This document shows positions 28,763-36,827 of a stretch of DNA of 64,000 nt, one piece after another. The notes below the pieces were generated by a model. That model worked only from the letters and a program-made list of their open reading frames with translations, did not search any database and was not told the origin of the DNA. This stretch comes from Bacteroides congonensis (GTDB taxonomy: Bacteria; Bacteroidota; Bacteroidia; Bacteroidales; Bacteroidaceae). Numbering within the stretch: the first letter of the stretch is position 1; each line of letters opens with the position of its first letter. The stretch covers positions 721,760 to 785,759 of the forward strand of contig NZ_FQXY01000009.1 in the NCBI RefSeq assembly GCF_900130125.1, given 5' to 3'. The position numbers and the translations under genes are program-made.

Positions 28763-29161
28763 ATGGCAACACATCAAATAACAATAGCAAAAGCATCCAA
28801 GAATGACTTTGAGAAAGTATACAATCTGCTTTCTCCGATGGAGGAACTCTTCAACAATAGGTGGAGTAATGAGGAAAGCTGGACAGAGTGGGATGATGAC
28901 AACGAGGATAAACTGGAACTTCTTGCCATCCGTAAAGAAATAGCCGAGGAAGAATACTGTGATGAGGATGAAGTGGACAACCGTCTTGTCTTATACGAGT
29001 TTATTAAACGCAGAATGAGATTATGCGGATGCAGCAACTGGCAGCGCGTTGTTACCGCCGCCGAATGTCTGATTGACACCTTCTGCGATCCACAAGAGTC
29101 TTGTCTTGCCTGGCGCCCGGATTTGAAGCGTGCGATGTATAATACGATGCTGGGTGAATAA
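28763..29161 (+). CDS. Acidic phage protein of unknown function
   Basis: A 132-residue acidic protein (MATHQITIAKASKNDFEKVY start) with a strongly acidic centre (WDDDNEDKLELL, EEEYCDEDEVDN) and a C-terminal CGCSNWQRVVTAAECLID. I do not recognise it. The acidity could reflect DNA mimicry, but nothing else supports that. Confidence 0.6.
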   Translation: MATHQITIAKASKNDFEKVYNLLSPMEELFNNRWSNEESWTEWDDDNEDKLELLAIRKEIAEEEYCDEDEVDNRLVLYEFIKRRMRLCGCSNWQRVVTAAECLIDTFCDPQESCLAWRPDLKRAMYNTMLGE

Positions 29162-29180
29162 TAATTTAAAACAATAGGTA

Positions 29181-30095
29181 ATGAACATTGGATTAATAGA
29201 CGTTGACGGTCATAACTTTCCAAACTTCGCTCTTATGCGTGCCTCTGCATACCATAAGGCAAAAGGCGATCAAGTAGAATGGGCTACTCCTTTCAACAGA
29301 TATGATAAAGTTCTAGCGAGCAAAGTGTTTACTTTCACTCCAGACTTTAATTATATGACATTACAAGCTGATATTATCGAAAAAGGGGGAACCGGTTATG
29401 ATATTCATAAGAAGCTTCCATTTGAAATATCTTGTAGCACACTCATGGATTATTCCATTTATCCACAATATCATTTTTCTATTCAGTTCTTTTCAAGAGG
29501 CTGTATCCGGAAATGCCCATTTTGTCTGGTTCGGGAAAAAGAGGGCTACATCCGGTCCGTCCACCCTGTAGACCTGAATCCCAAGGGAGAATGGATAGAA
29601 GTATTAGACAACAACTTCTTTGCAAACCCGAGATGGAAAGAAGCTATTGACTATCTTATAAAAGCTGGACAAATGGTTAATTTCCATGGTGTTGATGTCA
29701 GGATCATGAATGAGGAGCAAGCATTTTACTTGAGTAAGTTGAAATTGAAAAGAAGAATCCACATTGCTTGGGATTTACCGGATATTGACCTTACTGAAAA
29801 GCTAAAAGAAGTGACTAAATATATCAAACCTCGTAATTTGTCTTGCTATGTTCTAGTCGGCTTTAACTCAACAATTGAACAAGATATGTATCGGTTAAAC
29901 CGACTTAAGGAGTTGGGAATCTCACCTTTTGTACAACCATACCGAGACTTTAATAATGATCGCAAACCAACATTATACGAAAAGGATATTGCACAGTGGG
30001 CTAACAAACATCAAATATTTAAATCTTGTGATTTTGCCGACTTTTCACCACGAAAAGGATTCAAGTGCAAATATTATTTAAAACAATTAGAATAG
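29181..30095 (+). CDS. Radical SAM-type protein
   Basis: A 304-residue protein with CIRKCPFC, the CxxxCxxC motif that binds the 4Fe-4S cluster of radical SAM enzymes, at about residues 111-118. The N-terminal 90 residues (MNIGLIDVDGHNFPNFALMR) look like the cobalamin-binding-type Rossmann domain found in some radical SAM families. After the cluster come VLDNNFFANPRWKEAIDYL, a VDVRIMNEEQ segment and SCYVLVGFNSTIEQD, consistent with a partial TIM barrel. Substrate unknown; modification of DNA, RNA or a protein are all open. It is followed by the candidate structured RNA. Confidence 0.75.
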   Translation: MNIGLIDVDGHNFPNFALMRASAYHKAKGDQVEWATPFNRYDKVLASKVFTFTPDFNYMTLQADIIEKGGTGYDIHKKLPFEISCSTLMDYSIYPQYHFSIQFFSRGCIRKCPFCLVREKEGYIRSVHPVDLNPKGEWIEVLDNNFFANPRWKEAIDYLIKAGQMVNFHGVDVRIMNEEQAFYLSKLKLKRRIHIAWDLPDIDLTEKLKEVTKYIKPRNLSCYVLVGFNSTIEQDMYRLNRLKELGISPFVQPYRDFNNDRKPTLYEKDIAQWANKHQIFKSCDFADFSPRKGFKCKYYLKQLE

Positions 30096-30105
30096 AAGTA
30101 AAATA

Positions 30106-30282
30106 AAATAGCCCGTAAACACCTTGTAGTAATCAGTAAGTTTGGAATGGAACAGATGGCCAACATCGACAAACATTAAGATACCATCTATCCTCGTTAG
30201 TCTTGCTTGCGTTGGCAGTACGAGTTACAAGGTCGAAACAGTAGCAGAGGAAAACCAAATTAACGGGAAATGCGGGCTATTT
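30106..30282 (+). ncRNA. Candidate structured RNA
   Basis: The 208-base gap between two plus-strand genes holds a nested set of complementary segments. P1: AAATAGCCCG (30106-30115) with CGGGCTATTT (30273-30282), extendable by two pairs. P2: ACCTTGTA (30121-30128) with TACAAGGT (30226-30233). P3 hairpin: AGATGG (30154-30159) with CCATCT (30184-30189). P4 hairpin: CTCGT (30193-30197) with ACGAG (30220-30224). The P3 loop has CCAAC (30160-30164) and the P4 loop GTTGG (30211-30215), which can form a kissing interaction. No convincing ORF lies inside and no family is recognised. Strand is inferred from the neighbours. Confidence 0.5.
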
Positions 30283-30302
30283 ATAAATAACTAAATAGAG
30301 CT

Positions 30303-30509
30303 ATGGATGAATTTTATATGGTATTTGTAGAAGGATGCGCCACTCCTACCTACAAACATGAGAATTTGGAAAGCGCCGAAAATGAAGCGAAAAGACTTGC
30401 TACTCTTCTTAAGAAGAAAGCATACGTTTTATGTACAATAAAATCAATTGAAGATACTCAGTACAAAATTGAGGATTGTAGACCTAACGGAAGTGATTTA
30501 CCATTTTAA
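30303..30509 (+). CDS. Small phage protein
   Basis: A 68-residue protein (MDEFYMVFVEGCATPTYKHE start) with a central helix ENEAKRLATLLKKKAYVL and a C-terminal strand. It begins 20 bases after the closing stem of the candidate RNA, which could therefore act as its leader. Function unknown. Confidence 0.6.
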   Translation: MDEFYMVFVEGCATPTYKHENLESAENEAKRLATLLKKKAYVLCTIKSIEDTQYKIEDCRPNGSDLPF

Positions 30510-30522
30510 TAAAAATACAACA

Positions 30523-30798
30523 ATGAAGAAAATTGAAATCGTTGAACACGTCATCAACAATACGACTATTAGTCGTTCACAAGCTATTCAAGCCGTAGAT
30601 TGCGTTTTTGATGCTATTGAAAATTCTCTTTGTAAAGGTGAGAGTGTTTATATCCGTGGTTTTGCCACAATTAAGGCACACACCTCCAAAAGAAAGAAAG
30701 CACGGAATATTAGCAAGGGAACAACAGTTGTTATTCCAGCTCAACGCTCTGCCAAGCTCATCATTAGTAAACAACTTAAAGCTCGAATGAATTTATGA
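30523..30798 (+). CDS. HU/IHF-family DNA-binding protein
   Basis: A 91-residue HU-like protein. MKKIEIVEHVINNTTISRSQ forms the N-terminal helices, then VYIRGFATIKAHTSKRKKAR and NISKGTTVVIPAQRSAKLII are the beta-arm and C-terminal segments; the usual P of the arm appears in VIPAQ. It would bend DNA in replication, packaging or regulation. The start is MKKIEIV, with 25 upstream codons of open frame rejected because they overlap the previous gene. Confidence 0.88.
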   Translation: MKKIEIVEHVINNTTISRSQAIQAVDCVFDAIENSLCKGESVYIRGFATIKAHTSKRKKARNISKGTTVVIPAQRSAKLIISKQLKARMNL

Positions 30799-31460
30799 TG
30801 CACACATGGTTTGAATGTAAAATCCGTTACGAAAGAGTAATGGAAAATGGAATGAACAAGAAAGTTACAGAACCTTATCTTGTCGATGCACTTAGCTTTA
30901 CAGAGGCCGAAGCACGGATCATCGAAGAAATGACCCCATTTATCTCTGGAGAATTTACTATATCAGACATTAAACGTGCCAACTATAGTGAACTCTTCCC
31001 TAGCGACGAAGCGAGTGCCGACCGCTGGTTCAAATGCAAACTATTTTTTATCACACTGGATGATAAAAGCGGTGCGGAAAAAAAGACTTCCACACAAGTA
31101 TTGGTACAGGCTGCCGACTTACGTGACGCAGTGAAGAAACTGGACGAAGGCATGAAGGGAACAATGGCAGATTATCAAATTGCATCTGTTTCCGAAACCG
31201 CTATCATGGATGTTTACCCGTATTCTGCCGAAGAATCCATTACAGATACCATCAGCGAAAATGCCAACTCCCCTATTGTACGCAACTTCATCCAATCACT
31301 TCCTGAAGGTTGTAAGACAACAATAACAGTTGGAGGAAAGAAAGTCGTAGTCGACAAAACTGGCAAGGACACTATTGTTACACCTAAAAATGAAAACAGC
31401 CATGACATTGGAAGAGATGCTCTCAAAGGAAAGAAAACAAAAAAAGAAGCAAAAACATAA
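30795..31460 (+). CDS. DUF4494-type phage protein
   Basis: A 221-residue protein whose N-terminal 150 residues match the DUF4494 group of Bacteroidetes phages and mobile elements: MMHTWFECKIRYERVMENGM, then VDALSFTEAEARIIEEM and WFKCKLFFITLDDKSGAEKK. The C-terminal 60 residues are lysine-rich and probably flexible. It overlaps the HU gene by four bases. Function unknown. Confidence 0.75.
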   Translation: MMHTWFECKIRYERVMENGMNKKVTEPYLVDALSFTEAEARIIEEMTPFISGEFTISDIKRANYSELFPSDEASADRWFKCKLFFITLDDKSGAEKKTSTQVLVQAADLRDAVKKLDEGMKGTMADYQIASVSETAIMDVYPYSAEESITDTISENANSPIVRNFIQSLPEGCKTTITVGGKKVVVDKTGKDTIVTPKNENSHDIGRDALKGKKTKKEAKT

Positions 31461-31815
31461 CGATGAGGAACACCGCATACAATGCGCTTGTGTAAAATAC
31501 TTCAATTTGAAGCATCCGAAGTTGAAAGGCCGGTTGTTTGCAGTGCCGAACGGAGGAAGACGCGATACTGTTACAGGTGGTAAATTGAAAGATGAGGGTG
31601 TAACAGCCGGTGTATCCGATTTGATTCTGTTGAAAAGCAATCGTGATTATGGTGCGCTGCTCATTGAAATGAAAACTCCTGTTGGTCGGCAATCTGACTC
31701 ACAGAAAGAATGGCAAAAGATAATTTGTGAAAACGGAGAATACAAATATGTTGTGTGCCGTTCGCTGGATGATTTCATTCGTGAAGTGGATGATTATCTA
31801 AAAAATACAGAATGA
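31390..31815 (+). CDS. VRR-NUC domain nuclease
   Basis: A 141-residue nuclease of the VRR-NUC (PD-(D/E)XK-like) family. The core is FAVPNGGRRD, GVTAGVSDLILLKSNRDYG and LLIEMKTPVGRQSDSQKEW, with the D and the ExK catalytic pair visible. Start at MKTAMTLEEML is chosen; 31375 is an alternative. It overlaps the DUF4494 gene by about 70 bases in another frame. VRR-NUC proteins next to SNF2-type helicases are a common phage pairing, suggesting a DNA-junction or end-processing function. Confidence 0.85.
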   Translation: MKTAMTLEEMLSKERKQKKKQKHNDEEHRIQCACVKYFNLKHPKLKGRLFAVPNGGRRDTVTGGKLKDEGVTAGVSDLILLKSNRDYGALLIEMKTPVGRQSDSQKEWQKIICENGEYKYVVCRSLDDFIREVDDYLKNTE

Positions 31816-31816
31816 T

Positions 31817-32797
31817 ATGGGACGAAATGTAAAAAAAGGGCTCGACTATTTTCCTTTTGACGTTGACTTTTTTCAGGACATAAAAATAAGGAAACTGATC
31901 AAGTACCAGCGTGGCAAGGCCGTCACTGTATATGCTCTCCTGCTTTGTCTTATCTATAAAAATGGGTATTACATGTTGTGGGACGAAGAGTTGCCCTTCA
32001 TATTATCGGAACAAACCGGTTTTGAAGAAGCGTATATACAGGAGGTCGTCAGATGTTGCCTGGCATTAGGGTTGTTTTCTAAAGAACTCTTTGATAAGGA
32101 AAAAGTTCTCACTTCAATCGGAATACAAGAACGCTATAAACGAATATGTGATGATTGCAGAAGAAAGTGTGAATTTTCAGAGTTTAACCTTATTTCTTCC
32201 GAAGATAAACGCATTTCTTCCGAAGAAAAGCCCAAAAACTCCGCAGAAAGTACACAAATAAAAGAAAAGGAAATAAAAGAAAAGAAAATACCTCCTCAAA
32301 CTCCCCCTAACGGGGGCGTTTCGTCGGACAGAGGAGGAAGAATAACTTCGTCTCCTTCTTCTGAAAAATATTTTGATATTAAGTCAGAATTGCGTGGTAA
32401 ACCGGGCATAACAGAAAATGACGTATGGGAAGCTATGCGCCTTGCCGAAAACGGTAAAGAATCATCTATCGGCACGGGGCTCATCAAACAATGGCTAGAC
32501 AATCCCTCAATGTGTGACTTCTATATAATCATCCAAAATCTACAGAGAATGGAGCGTGAAGGACAAATAAGGGTAATGTCTCATGAAAACTACTTTGTGT
32601 ATGTTTTTCTGCTAATGAACCTGACAAAATCCGATGCTGATTCAGTTCGCCTATATATCCAAGACCCGATACTGTTCGAAGAATGTAAAAAGCTGATTGC
32701 CGAAATTAAAAAAGGCGGTATCAACCAGCCCGGCAGATTCCTGCTCAAAAAGTTGAGAGAATGTCAAATGAGTATTAATAAACAAAATCTAAAATGA
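31817..32797 (+). CDS. DUF4373-type replication protein
   Basis: A 326-residue protein that begins KKGLDYFPFDVDFFQDIKIR, the hallmark of DUF4373/Lin1244-like N-terminal domains, a winged-helix fold used by phage replisome organisers. A low-complexity linker (KEKEIKEKKIPPQTPPNGGV) joins it to a helical C-terminal domain from about residue 190. Probably binds the phage origin and loads the replication helicase. Confidence 0.8.
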   Translation: MGRNVKKGLDYFPFDVDFFQDIKIRKLIKYQRGKAVTVYALLLCLIYKNGYYMLWDEELPFILSEQTGFEEAYIQEVVRCCLALGLFSKELFDKEKVLTSIGIQERYKRICDDCRRKCEFSEFNLISSEDKRISSEEKPKNSAESTQIKEKEIKEKKIPPQTPPNGGVSSDRGGRITSSPSSEKYFDIKSELRGKPGITENDVWEAMRLAENGKESSIGTGLIKQWLDNPSMCDFYIIIQNLQRMEREGQIRVMSHENYFVYVFLLMNLTKSDADSVRLYIQDPILFEECKKLIAEIKKGGINQPGRFLLKKLRECQMSINKQNLK

Positions 32798-34479
32798 ATA
32801 ATATAAATCTACTATACGTCGATCTATTTTGTGGTGCCGGAGGAACGTCCACTGGAGTAGAATCAGCGAGAATAAATGGTGAACAGTGCGCAAAGATTAT
32901 CGCTTGCGTAAATCACGATACTAATGCGATCGCTAGTCATGCAGCCAATCACCCGGAGGCAATGCATTTCACTGAAGATATACGCACACTGGAACTATCA
33001 GCTCTAGTAGCGCACGTACAACGAATGAAACAACTATATCCAGACGCCCACTTAGTTCTTTGGGCTTCTTTGGAGTGTACTAATTTTAGCAAAGCAAAAG
33101 GCGGACAGCCACGTGATGCTGACAGTCGGACACTGGCAGAACATCTTTTTCGTTATATTGAAGCTGTTAATCCAGATTATATCCAGATTGAAAATGTTGA
33201 GGAGTTTATGTCATGGGGTGATATGGACGAAAACGGAAAGCCTATCAGCATGGATAAAGGTAGGTTATATCAAAGATGGGTACGCAACGTAAGAAAGTAT
33301 GGCTACAACTTTGATTTCCGTATTCTCAATGCTGCCGACTATGGTGCATATACTACTCGAAAACGCTTCTTTGGTATATTTGCTAAAAATGGATTACCGA
33401 TAGTATTTCCGCAACCTACTCACTGTAAAAACGGTAAACAAGATATGTTTGGTCGTTTGGAAAAGTGGCGCCCGGTTAAAGAGATATTGGATTTTTCCGA
33501 TGAAGGAACAAGTATTTTTCGTGAGAAGCCACTTGCTGAAAAGACAATGGAACGTATCTATGCCGGCCTGATAAAATTTGTAGCCGGGGGCAAAGATGCT
33601 TTTCTTATCAAATATAATTCCATGAGCCGAACTGGGAAATATAATGCCCCTGGGATTGATGAACCATGCCCGGTAGTAGCTACGCAAAACAGACTGGGAG
33701 TTGCGCAGGTATGCTTTCTTTCAAAACAGTTCAGTGGACACCCCGAAAGCAAGAATGTTTCTATTAATGAACCAGCCGGAACAATTACATGCAAAGACCA
33801 TCATGCGTTTGTATCAGCTCATTACGGTAACGGATTTAACCGCTCAATAAATGAACCGTCTGCAACCGTAACAACGAAGGATCGATTCTCTCTCGTTTCT
33901 CCATATTTCATAGACCAGCAATATGGAAACAGCAAACCTTCATCTACAGAAAAGCCGCTTGGATGTATTACTGCCAATCCTAAGTACAATCTTGTTAGTT
34001 GCAAACCGTGGATTATGAATACAAACTTCTCCAACGTTGGTAGTAGCATAGAAGAGCCCGCACAAACAGTCACTGCAAATAGAAAGTGGCACTACCTAAT
34101 GAACCCTCAATTTAATAGTGCAGGTGGTTCCATTGATAACCCATGTTTTACTCTTATAGCACGTATGGATAAAATGCCACCTTATTTGGTCGCAACCGAA
34201 ACCGGACGTGTAGCAATCGAGATTTATGATACCGACAGTCCTATGACCAAAAAAATAAAAGAGTTCATGGGCTTATACGGGATAGTTGATATTAAAATGC
34301 GGATGCTACGCATACCAGAGCTAAAGCGTATTATGGGGTTTCCAGAAAACTATGTGTTAATCGGAACACAAGCCGACCAAAAGAAATTCATAGGAAATGC
34401 CGTAGAGGTTACAATGGCGCGAGTTCTTTGTGAAGCTGTCAGCAAGAAACTACGCGAATTGAGAAAAGTAGCAGCATAG
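32794..34479 (+). CDS. C5 cytosine DNA methyltransferase
   Basis: A 561-residue DNA methyltransferase. Motif I is VDLFCGAGGTSTGVESA, motif IV is LWASLECTNFSKAKGG with the catalytic cysteine in ECTNFS instead of the usual PCQxFS, motif VI is IQIENVEEF, motif VIII is TTRKRFFGIF, and motif X is FIGNAVEVTMARVL. Residues about 270-470 hold six copies of a repeat with consensus SIxEPxxTVTxxxxxxLV, in the target-recognition region. No matching restriction enzyme is nearby, so it probably protects phage DNA from host restriction or modifies transcription. It overlaps the replication gene by four bases. Confidence 0.9.
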   Translation: MNNINLLYVDLFCGAGGTSTGVESARINGEQCAKIIACVNHDTNAIASHAANHPEAMHFTEDIRTLELSALVAHVQRMKQLYPDAHLVLWASLECTNFSKAKGGQPRDADSRTLAEHLFRYIEAVNPDYIQIENVEEFMSWGDMDENGKPISMDKGRLYQRWVRNVRKYGYNFDFRILNAADYGAYTTRKRFFGIFAKNGLPIVFPQPTHCKNGKQDMFGRLEKWRPVKEILDFSDEGTSIFREKPLAEKTMERIYAGLIKFVAGGKDAFLIKYNSMSRTGKYNAPGIDEPCPVVATQNRLGVAQVCFLSKQFSGHPESKNVSINEPAGTITCKDHHAFVSAHYGNGFNRSINEPSATVTTKDRFSLVSPYFIDQQYGNSKPSSTEKPLGCITANPKYNLVSCKPWIMNTNFSNVGSSIEEPAQTVTANRKWHYLMNPQFNSAGGSIDNPCFTLIARMDKMPPYLVATETGRVAIEIYDTDSPMTKKIKEFMGLYGIVDIKMRMLRIPELKRIMGFPENYVLIGTQADQKKFIGNAVEVTMARVLCEAVSKKLRELRKVAA

Positions 34480-34503
34480 AATTATAGTAAAACAAGAATA
34501 AAG

Positions 34504-35166
34504 ATGAATGAAATTTGGAAAGAGATAGTAGGATTCCCCGGGTATTATGTGAGTAGTTTGGGGCGTGTGAAACATGTACTGAAGAATGGTCATGAAATTA
34601 TTTTGAAGCTAGCCAGAAATACTATGGTTCAGATACATAAACGCAGAGGAGAAAATTTGAATATTTCAATAGGGAAATTGATGTATTCTACTTTCAACGG
34701 GATAGACCGGTGCAAGTTGGATGGTATTTGTGTAAGAGGAACCACCTTGAATGAACTTCGGATTTTTAGCAGGAACGAATTTCTCGAAGAGATCAGAACG
34801 AATAGAAAAAAAATAGAGAGTGGTGATGTTAAAATGTTGCAACTGGATGCATACAGGGATATGCAAACTATTATTTCCGTATGGGAAACAGGAGACTCAT
34901 CTGTCCTTTTCCACCGGATAGAAACCTATAAAGAAGAAATAATTAGTTATGTGTATCATAAATTTGGAATCGGACGTCATGAAGCGGAAGAGTTATGGAG
35001 CGCTGCCCGTTCCATTCTTTCGAACGGAATACTGTTAAAAGAACGGGCCGTCGGTACATTCAGAGGATTTCTAAAAGTGACAATAAGGAATATTATATTT
35101 AAACAAAGAGAAAGAAAGAAGAAAATTATGTCATTCTATGATAACAGACTGCATGGAGTGTATTAA
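34504..35166 (+). CDS. NUMOD4 protein with sigma-region-2-like C-terminus
   Basis: A 220-residue protein. The N-terminus IWKEIVGFPGYYVSSLGRVK is a clear NUMOD4 motif, normally a DNA-binding part of HNH homing endonucleases, but no HNH domain follows. Residues about 130-205 (EEIISYVYHKFGIGRHEAEE, then AVGTFRGFLKVTIRNIIFKQ, then RERKKK) resemble region 2 of ECF sigma factors, including the acidic pair and the aromatic/RN core segment. No region 4 is present. A phage transcription regulator is possible. Confidence 0.55.
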   Translation: MNEIWKEIVGFPGYYVSSLGRVKHVLKNGHEIILKLARNTMVQIHKRRGENLNISIGKLMYSTFNGIDRCKLDGICVRGTTLNELRIFSRNEFLEEIRTNRKKIESGDVKMLQLDAYRDMQTIISVWETGDSSVLFHRIETYKEEIISYVYHKFGIGRHEAEELWSAARSILSNGILLKERAVGTFRGFLKVTIRNIIFKQRERKKKIMSFYDNRLHGVY

Positions 35167-35183
35167 TTCAAATCAGAATAGCT

Positions 35184-35315
35184 ATGAGCAAAGAAAGATT
35201 ACAAGAGATAGCAAAGGAATTGGCAAATAATGCCAATATGCCGTACTGCTGGGAAGATATCTACAATCGTTTGATTGGCGGTTATCCTCTTCCATTTAAA
35301 GTAAAAGTTGAATAG
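35184..35315 (+). CDS. Small phage protein (43 residues)
   Basis: An ATG frame, MSKERLQEIAKELANNANMP to VKVE, lying between two plus-strand genes with normal spacing. Helical N-terminus, then WEDIYNRLIGGYPLPF. No family recognised. Confidence 0.5.
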   Translation: MSKERLQEIAKELANNANMPYCWEDIYNRLIGGYPLPFKVKVE

Positions 35316-35333
35316 CGTAAAACAAGAATAGAT

Positions 35334-35534
35334 ATGAATATAGAAGAAGCAATAAAAGCCATGCAAAGTGGTGCTAAATTAACCCATAAATATCTTCCAG
35401 CAATGGGTACTCAATATCTATATATCATAGATGGAGAGTATGTAGATTCTAAAGGCTATATATTAAACAAGGTAGATGTTGAAGTCCGCCTTAAAGCTAA
35501 CATATTTAAGATTGGATGGCAGAAAGTTAACTAA
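35334..35534 (+). CDS. Small protein resembling DUF2829/Tad2
   Basis: A 66-residue protein. MNIEEAIKAMQSGAKLTHKY, YLYIIDGEYVDS and the closing IGWQKV recall the DUF2829 fold (xxEAlkxlkxGkkvxR, then a strand, then DWxx at the end). Some DUF2829 phage proteins are Tad2, which blocks Thoeris defence by binding its signal nucleotide. Here the usual DW becomes GW and several positions differ, so the assignment is tentative. Confidence 0.4.
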   Translation: MNIEEAIKAMQSGAKLTHKYLPAMGTQYLYIIDGEYVDSKGYILNKVDVEVRLKANIFKIGWQKVN

Positions 35535-35547
35535 TAACTGATTAGAT

Positions 35548-36156
35548 ATGAGTAAAATAGATTTGAACGTCCTCCGTGATAAGGCATATAAAACCGCTTG
35601 TGAACACGGCTTCCACGATCAAGAATTGAGTAACGAGCACTGTCTTTGCCTTGTAATATCCGAACTAATGGAAGCTGTGGAAGCTGATAGAAGGGGAAAG
35701 CGTGCTAATGTTGATTGGTTCGAGAAGAAAATCTCAACCAGTCGTATTTGTCAAGGGTTAGACCCTGACATTCCCAAAGAGCGTGGTTACGAAGTTGCAT
35801 ACAATGAAACAATCAAAGGGGCAATAGAGGAAGAGTTAGCTGATGCTGTTATCCGCTTGCTTGACCTTGCAGGACTTCGAGGGATAAGCCTTGAACTTGC
35901 CAACGGAGATATTGATGACTGTATTGAAGATATGGCAGAAGCCTGTAAAGACGAAACTTTCACCGAATCAATCTATTCCATCTCTACACTTCCTGTTAGA
36001 TATGACGGAATATTTGATTTTCCTACAGCCGTGAATGATATGATACTATCAATCTTCGGGCTTGCCAAGCACTTAGATATAGACCTGCTTTGGCACATCG
36101 AGCAGAAAATGAAGTATAACGAACTCTGTGAAAAGATGCATGGGAAGAAGTATTAA
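35548..36156 (+). CDS. MazG-like nucleotide pyrophosphohydrolase
   Basis: A 202-residue all-helical protein. VISELMEAVEADRRGKR and EEELADAVIRLLDLAGLRG carry the EExxE/ExxD-type magnesium ligands of MazG-like NTP pyrophosphohydrolases. Phage MazG proteins are thought to adjust nucleotide pools or hydrolyse alarmone-like nucleotides. The protein is longer than a single MazG domain; the C-terminal third may be a degenerate second repeat. Confidence 0.7.
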   Translation: MSKIDLNVLRDKAYKTACEHGFHDQELSNEHCLCLVISELMEAVEADRRGKRANVDWFEKKISTSRICQGLDPDIPKERGYEVAYNETIKGAIEEELADAVIRLLDLAGLRGISLELANGDIDDCIEDMAEACKDETFTESIYSISTLPVRYDGIFDFPTAVNDMILSIFGLAKHLDIDLLWHIEQKMKYNELCEKMHGKKY

Positions 36157-36176
36157 CTCTCATAACGAATAAAAAA

Positions 36177-36650
36177 ATGAGCGAAATAAAGTTTAGATAT
36201 AAATTTGATTCAACCGCCTATGTCGTGGATGAAGCATATTTTCTTAAAATGGAACGAATGGCAAAAATGAATGGTGAGAAAATAGAAAAACTTGCCGAAA
36301 AGAAATTCAGGAACTATCTCAATGATGGTATGAATCCTATCAAACTGGAATTTAGAATAAGAGGTGTTGAGGAGCTTGTAGGGCATAGCGTTATAACTGA
36401 ATTGAATTATGGGGAAAGGGGTTATCCGATGTCTGTTCCAGAAAGGATAAAGTATGCAATCGTTGATGATATTGCAGGCTATGTAGAAGATAGGTTTAAG
36501 CATTACAAAGAGGATTGTCAAACACTTTTTGACAAGATGTATAGAAAGCATGAAGAAAGAATTAAAAAGAAAATTAGATTTTGGAAATATCTTTTTGCCG
36601 TTACCTTTTTCATGTTGCTAATCGAATGTATTTGTAGAATAGTTCAATAA
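36177..36650 (+). CDS. Phage protein with C-terminal membrane anchor
   Basis: A 157-residue protein, soluble and charged over most of its length, with one transmembrane segment at the very end (YLFAVTFFMLLIECICRIV). It would be tail-anchored in the inner membrane facing the cytoplasm. Function unknown. Confidence 0.6.
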   Translation: MSEIKFRYKFDSTAYVVDEAYFLKMERMAKMNGEKIEKLAEKKFRNYLNDGMNPIKLEFRIRGVEELVGHSVITELNYGERGYPMSVPERIKYAIVDDIAGYVEDRFKHYKEDCQTLFDKMYRKHEERIKKKIRFWKYLFAVTFFMLLIECICRIVQ

Positions 36651-36659
36651 AAGACAGAA

Positions 36660-36827
36660 ATGAAAAAAATACTACTAGTATGTGTTATTCTTGCTCTAAC
36701 AGGAGGATGTAGCACAAAGAAAGTCCCATATGTGACTTTTAAGAGAGAATATAAAGAAAACCGCTTTACAAAACAATTTCAGGAAGCGGATTCGATGTTT
36801 AAAGAACAATACAAATATAAGAAATAA
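36660..36827 (+). CDS. Small phage lipoprotein (55 residues)
   Basis: An ATG frame with signal peptide and lipobox: MKKILLVCVILALTGGCSTK, lipidation at Cys17, followed by about 38 mature residues. It lies in the early region, away from the lysis genes, so a surface function such as superinfection exclusion is more likely than an Rz1-type spanin role. Its stop codon overlaps the next start by one base. Confidence 0.6.
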   Translation: MKKILLVCVILALTGGCSTKKVPYVTFKREYKENRFTKQFQEADSMFKEQYKYKK

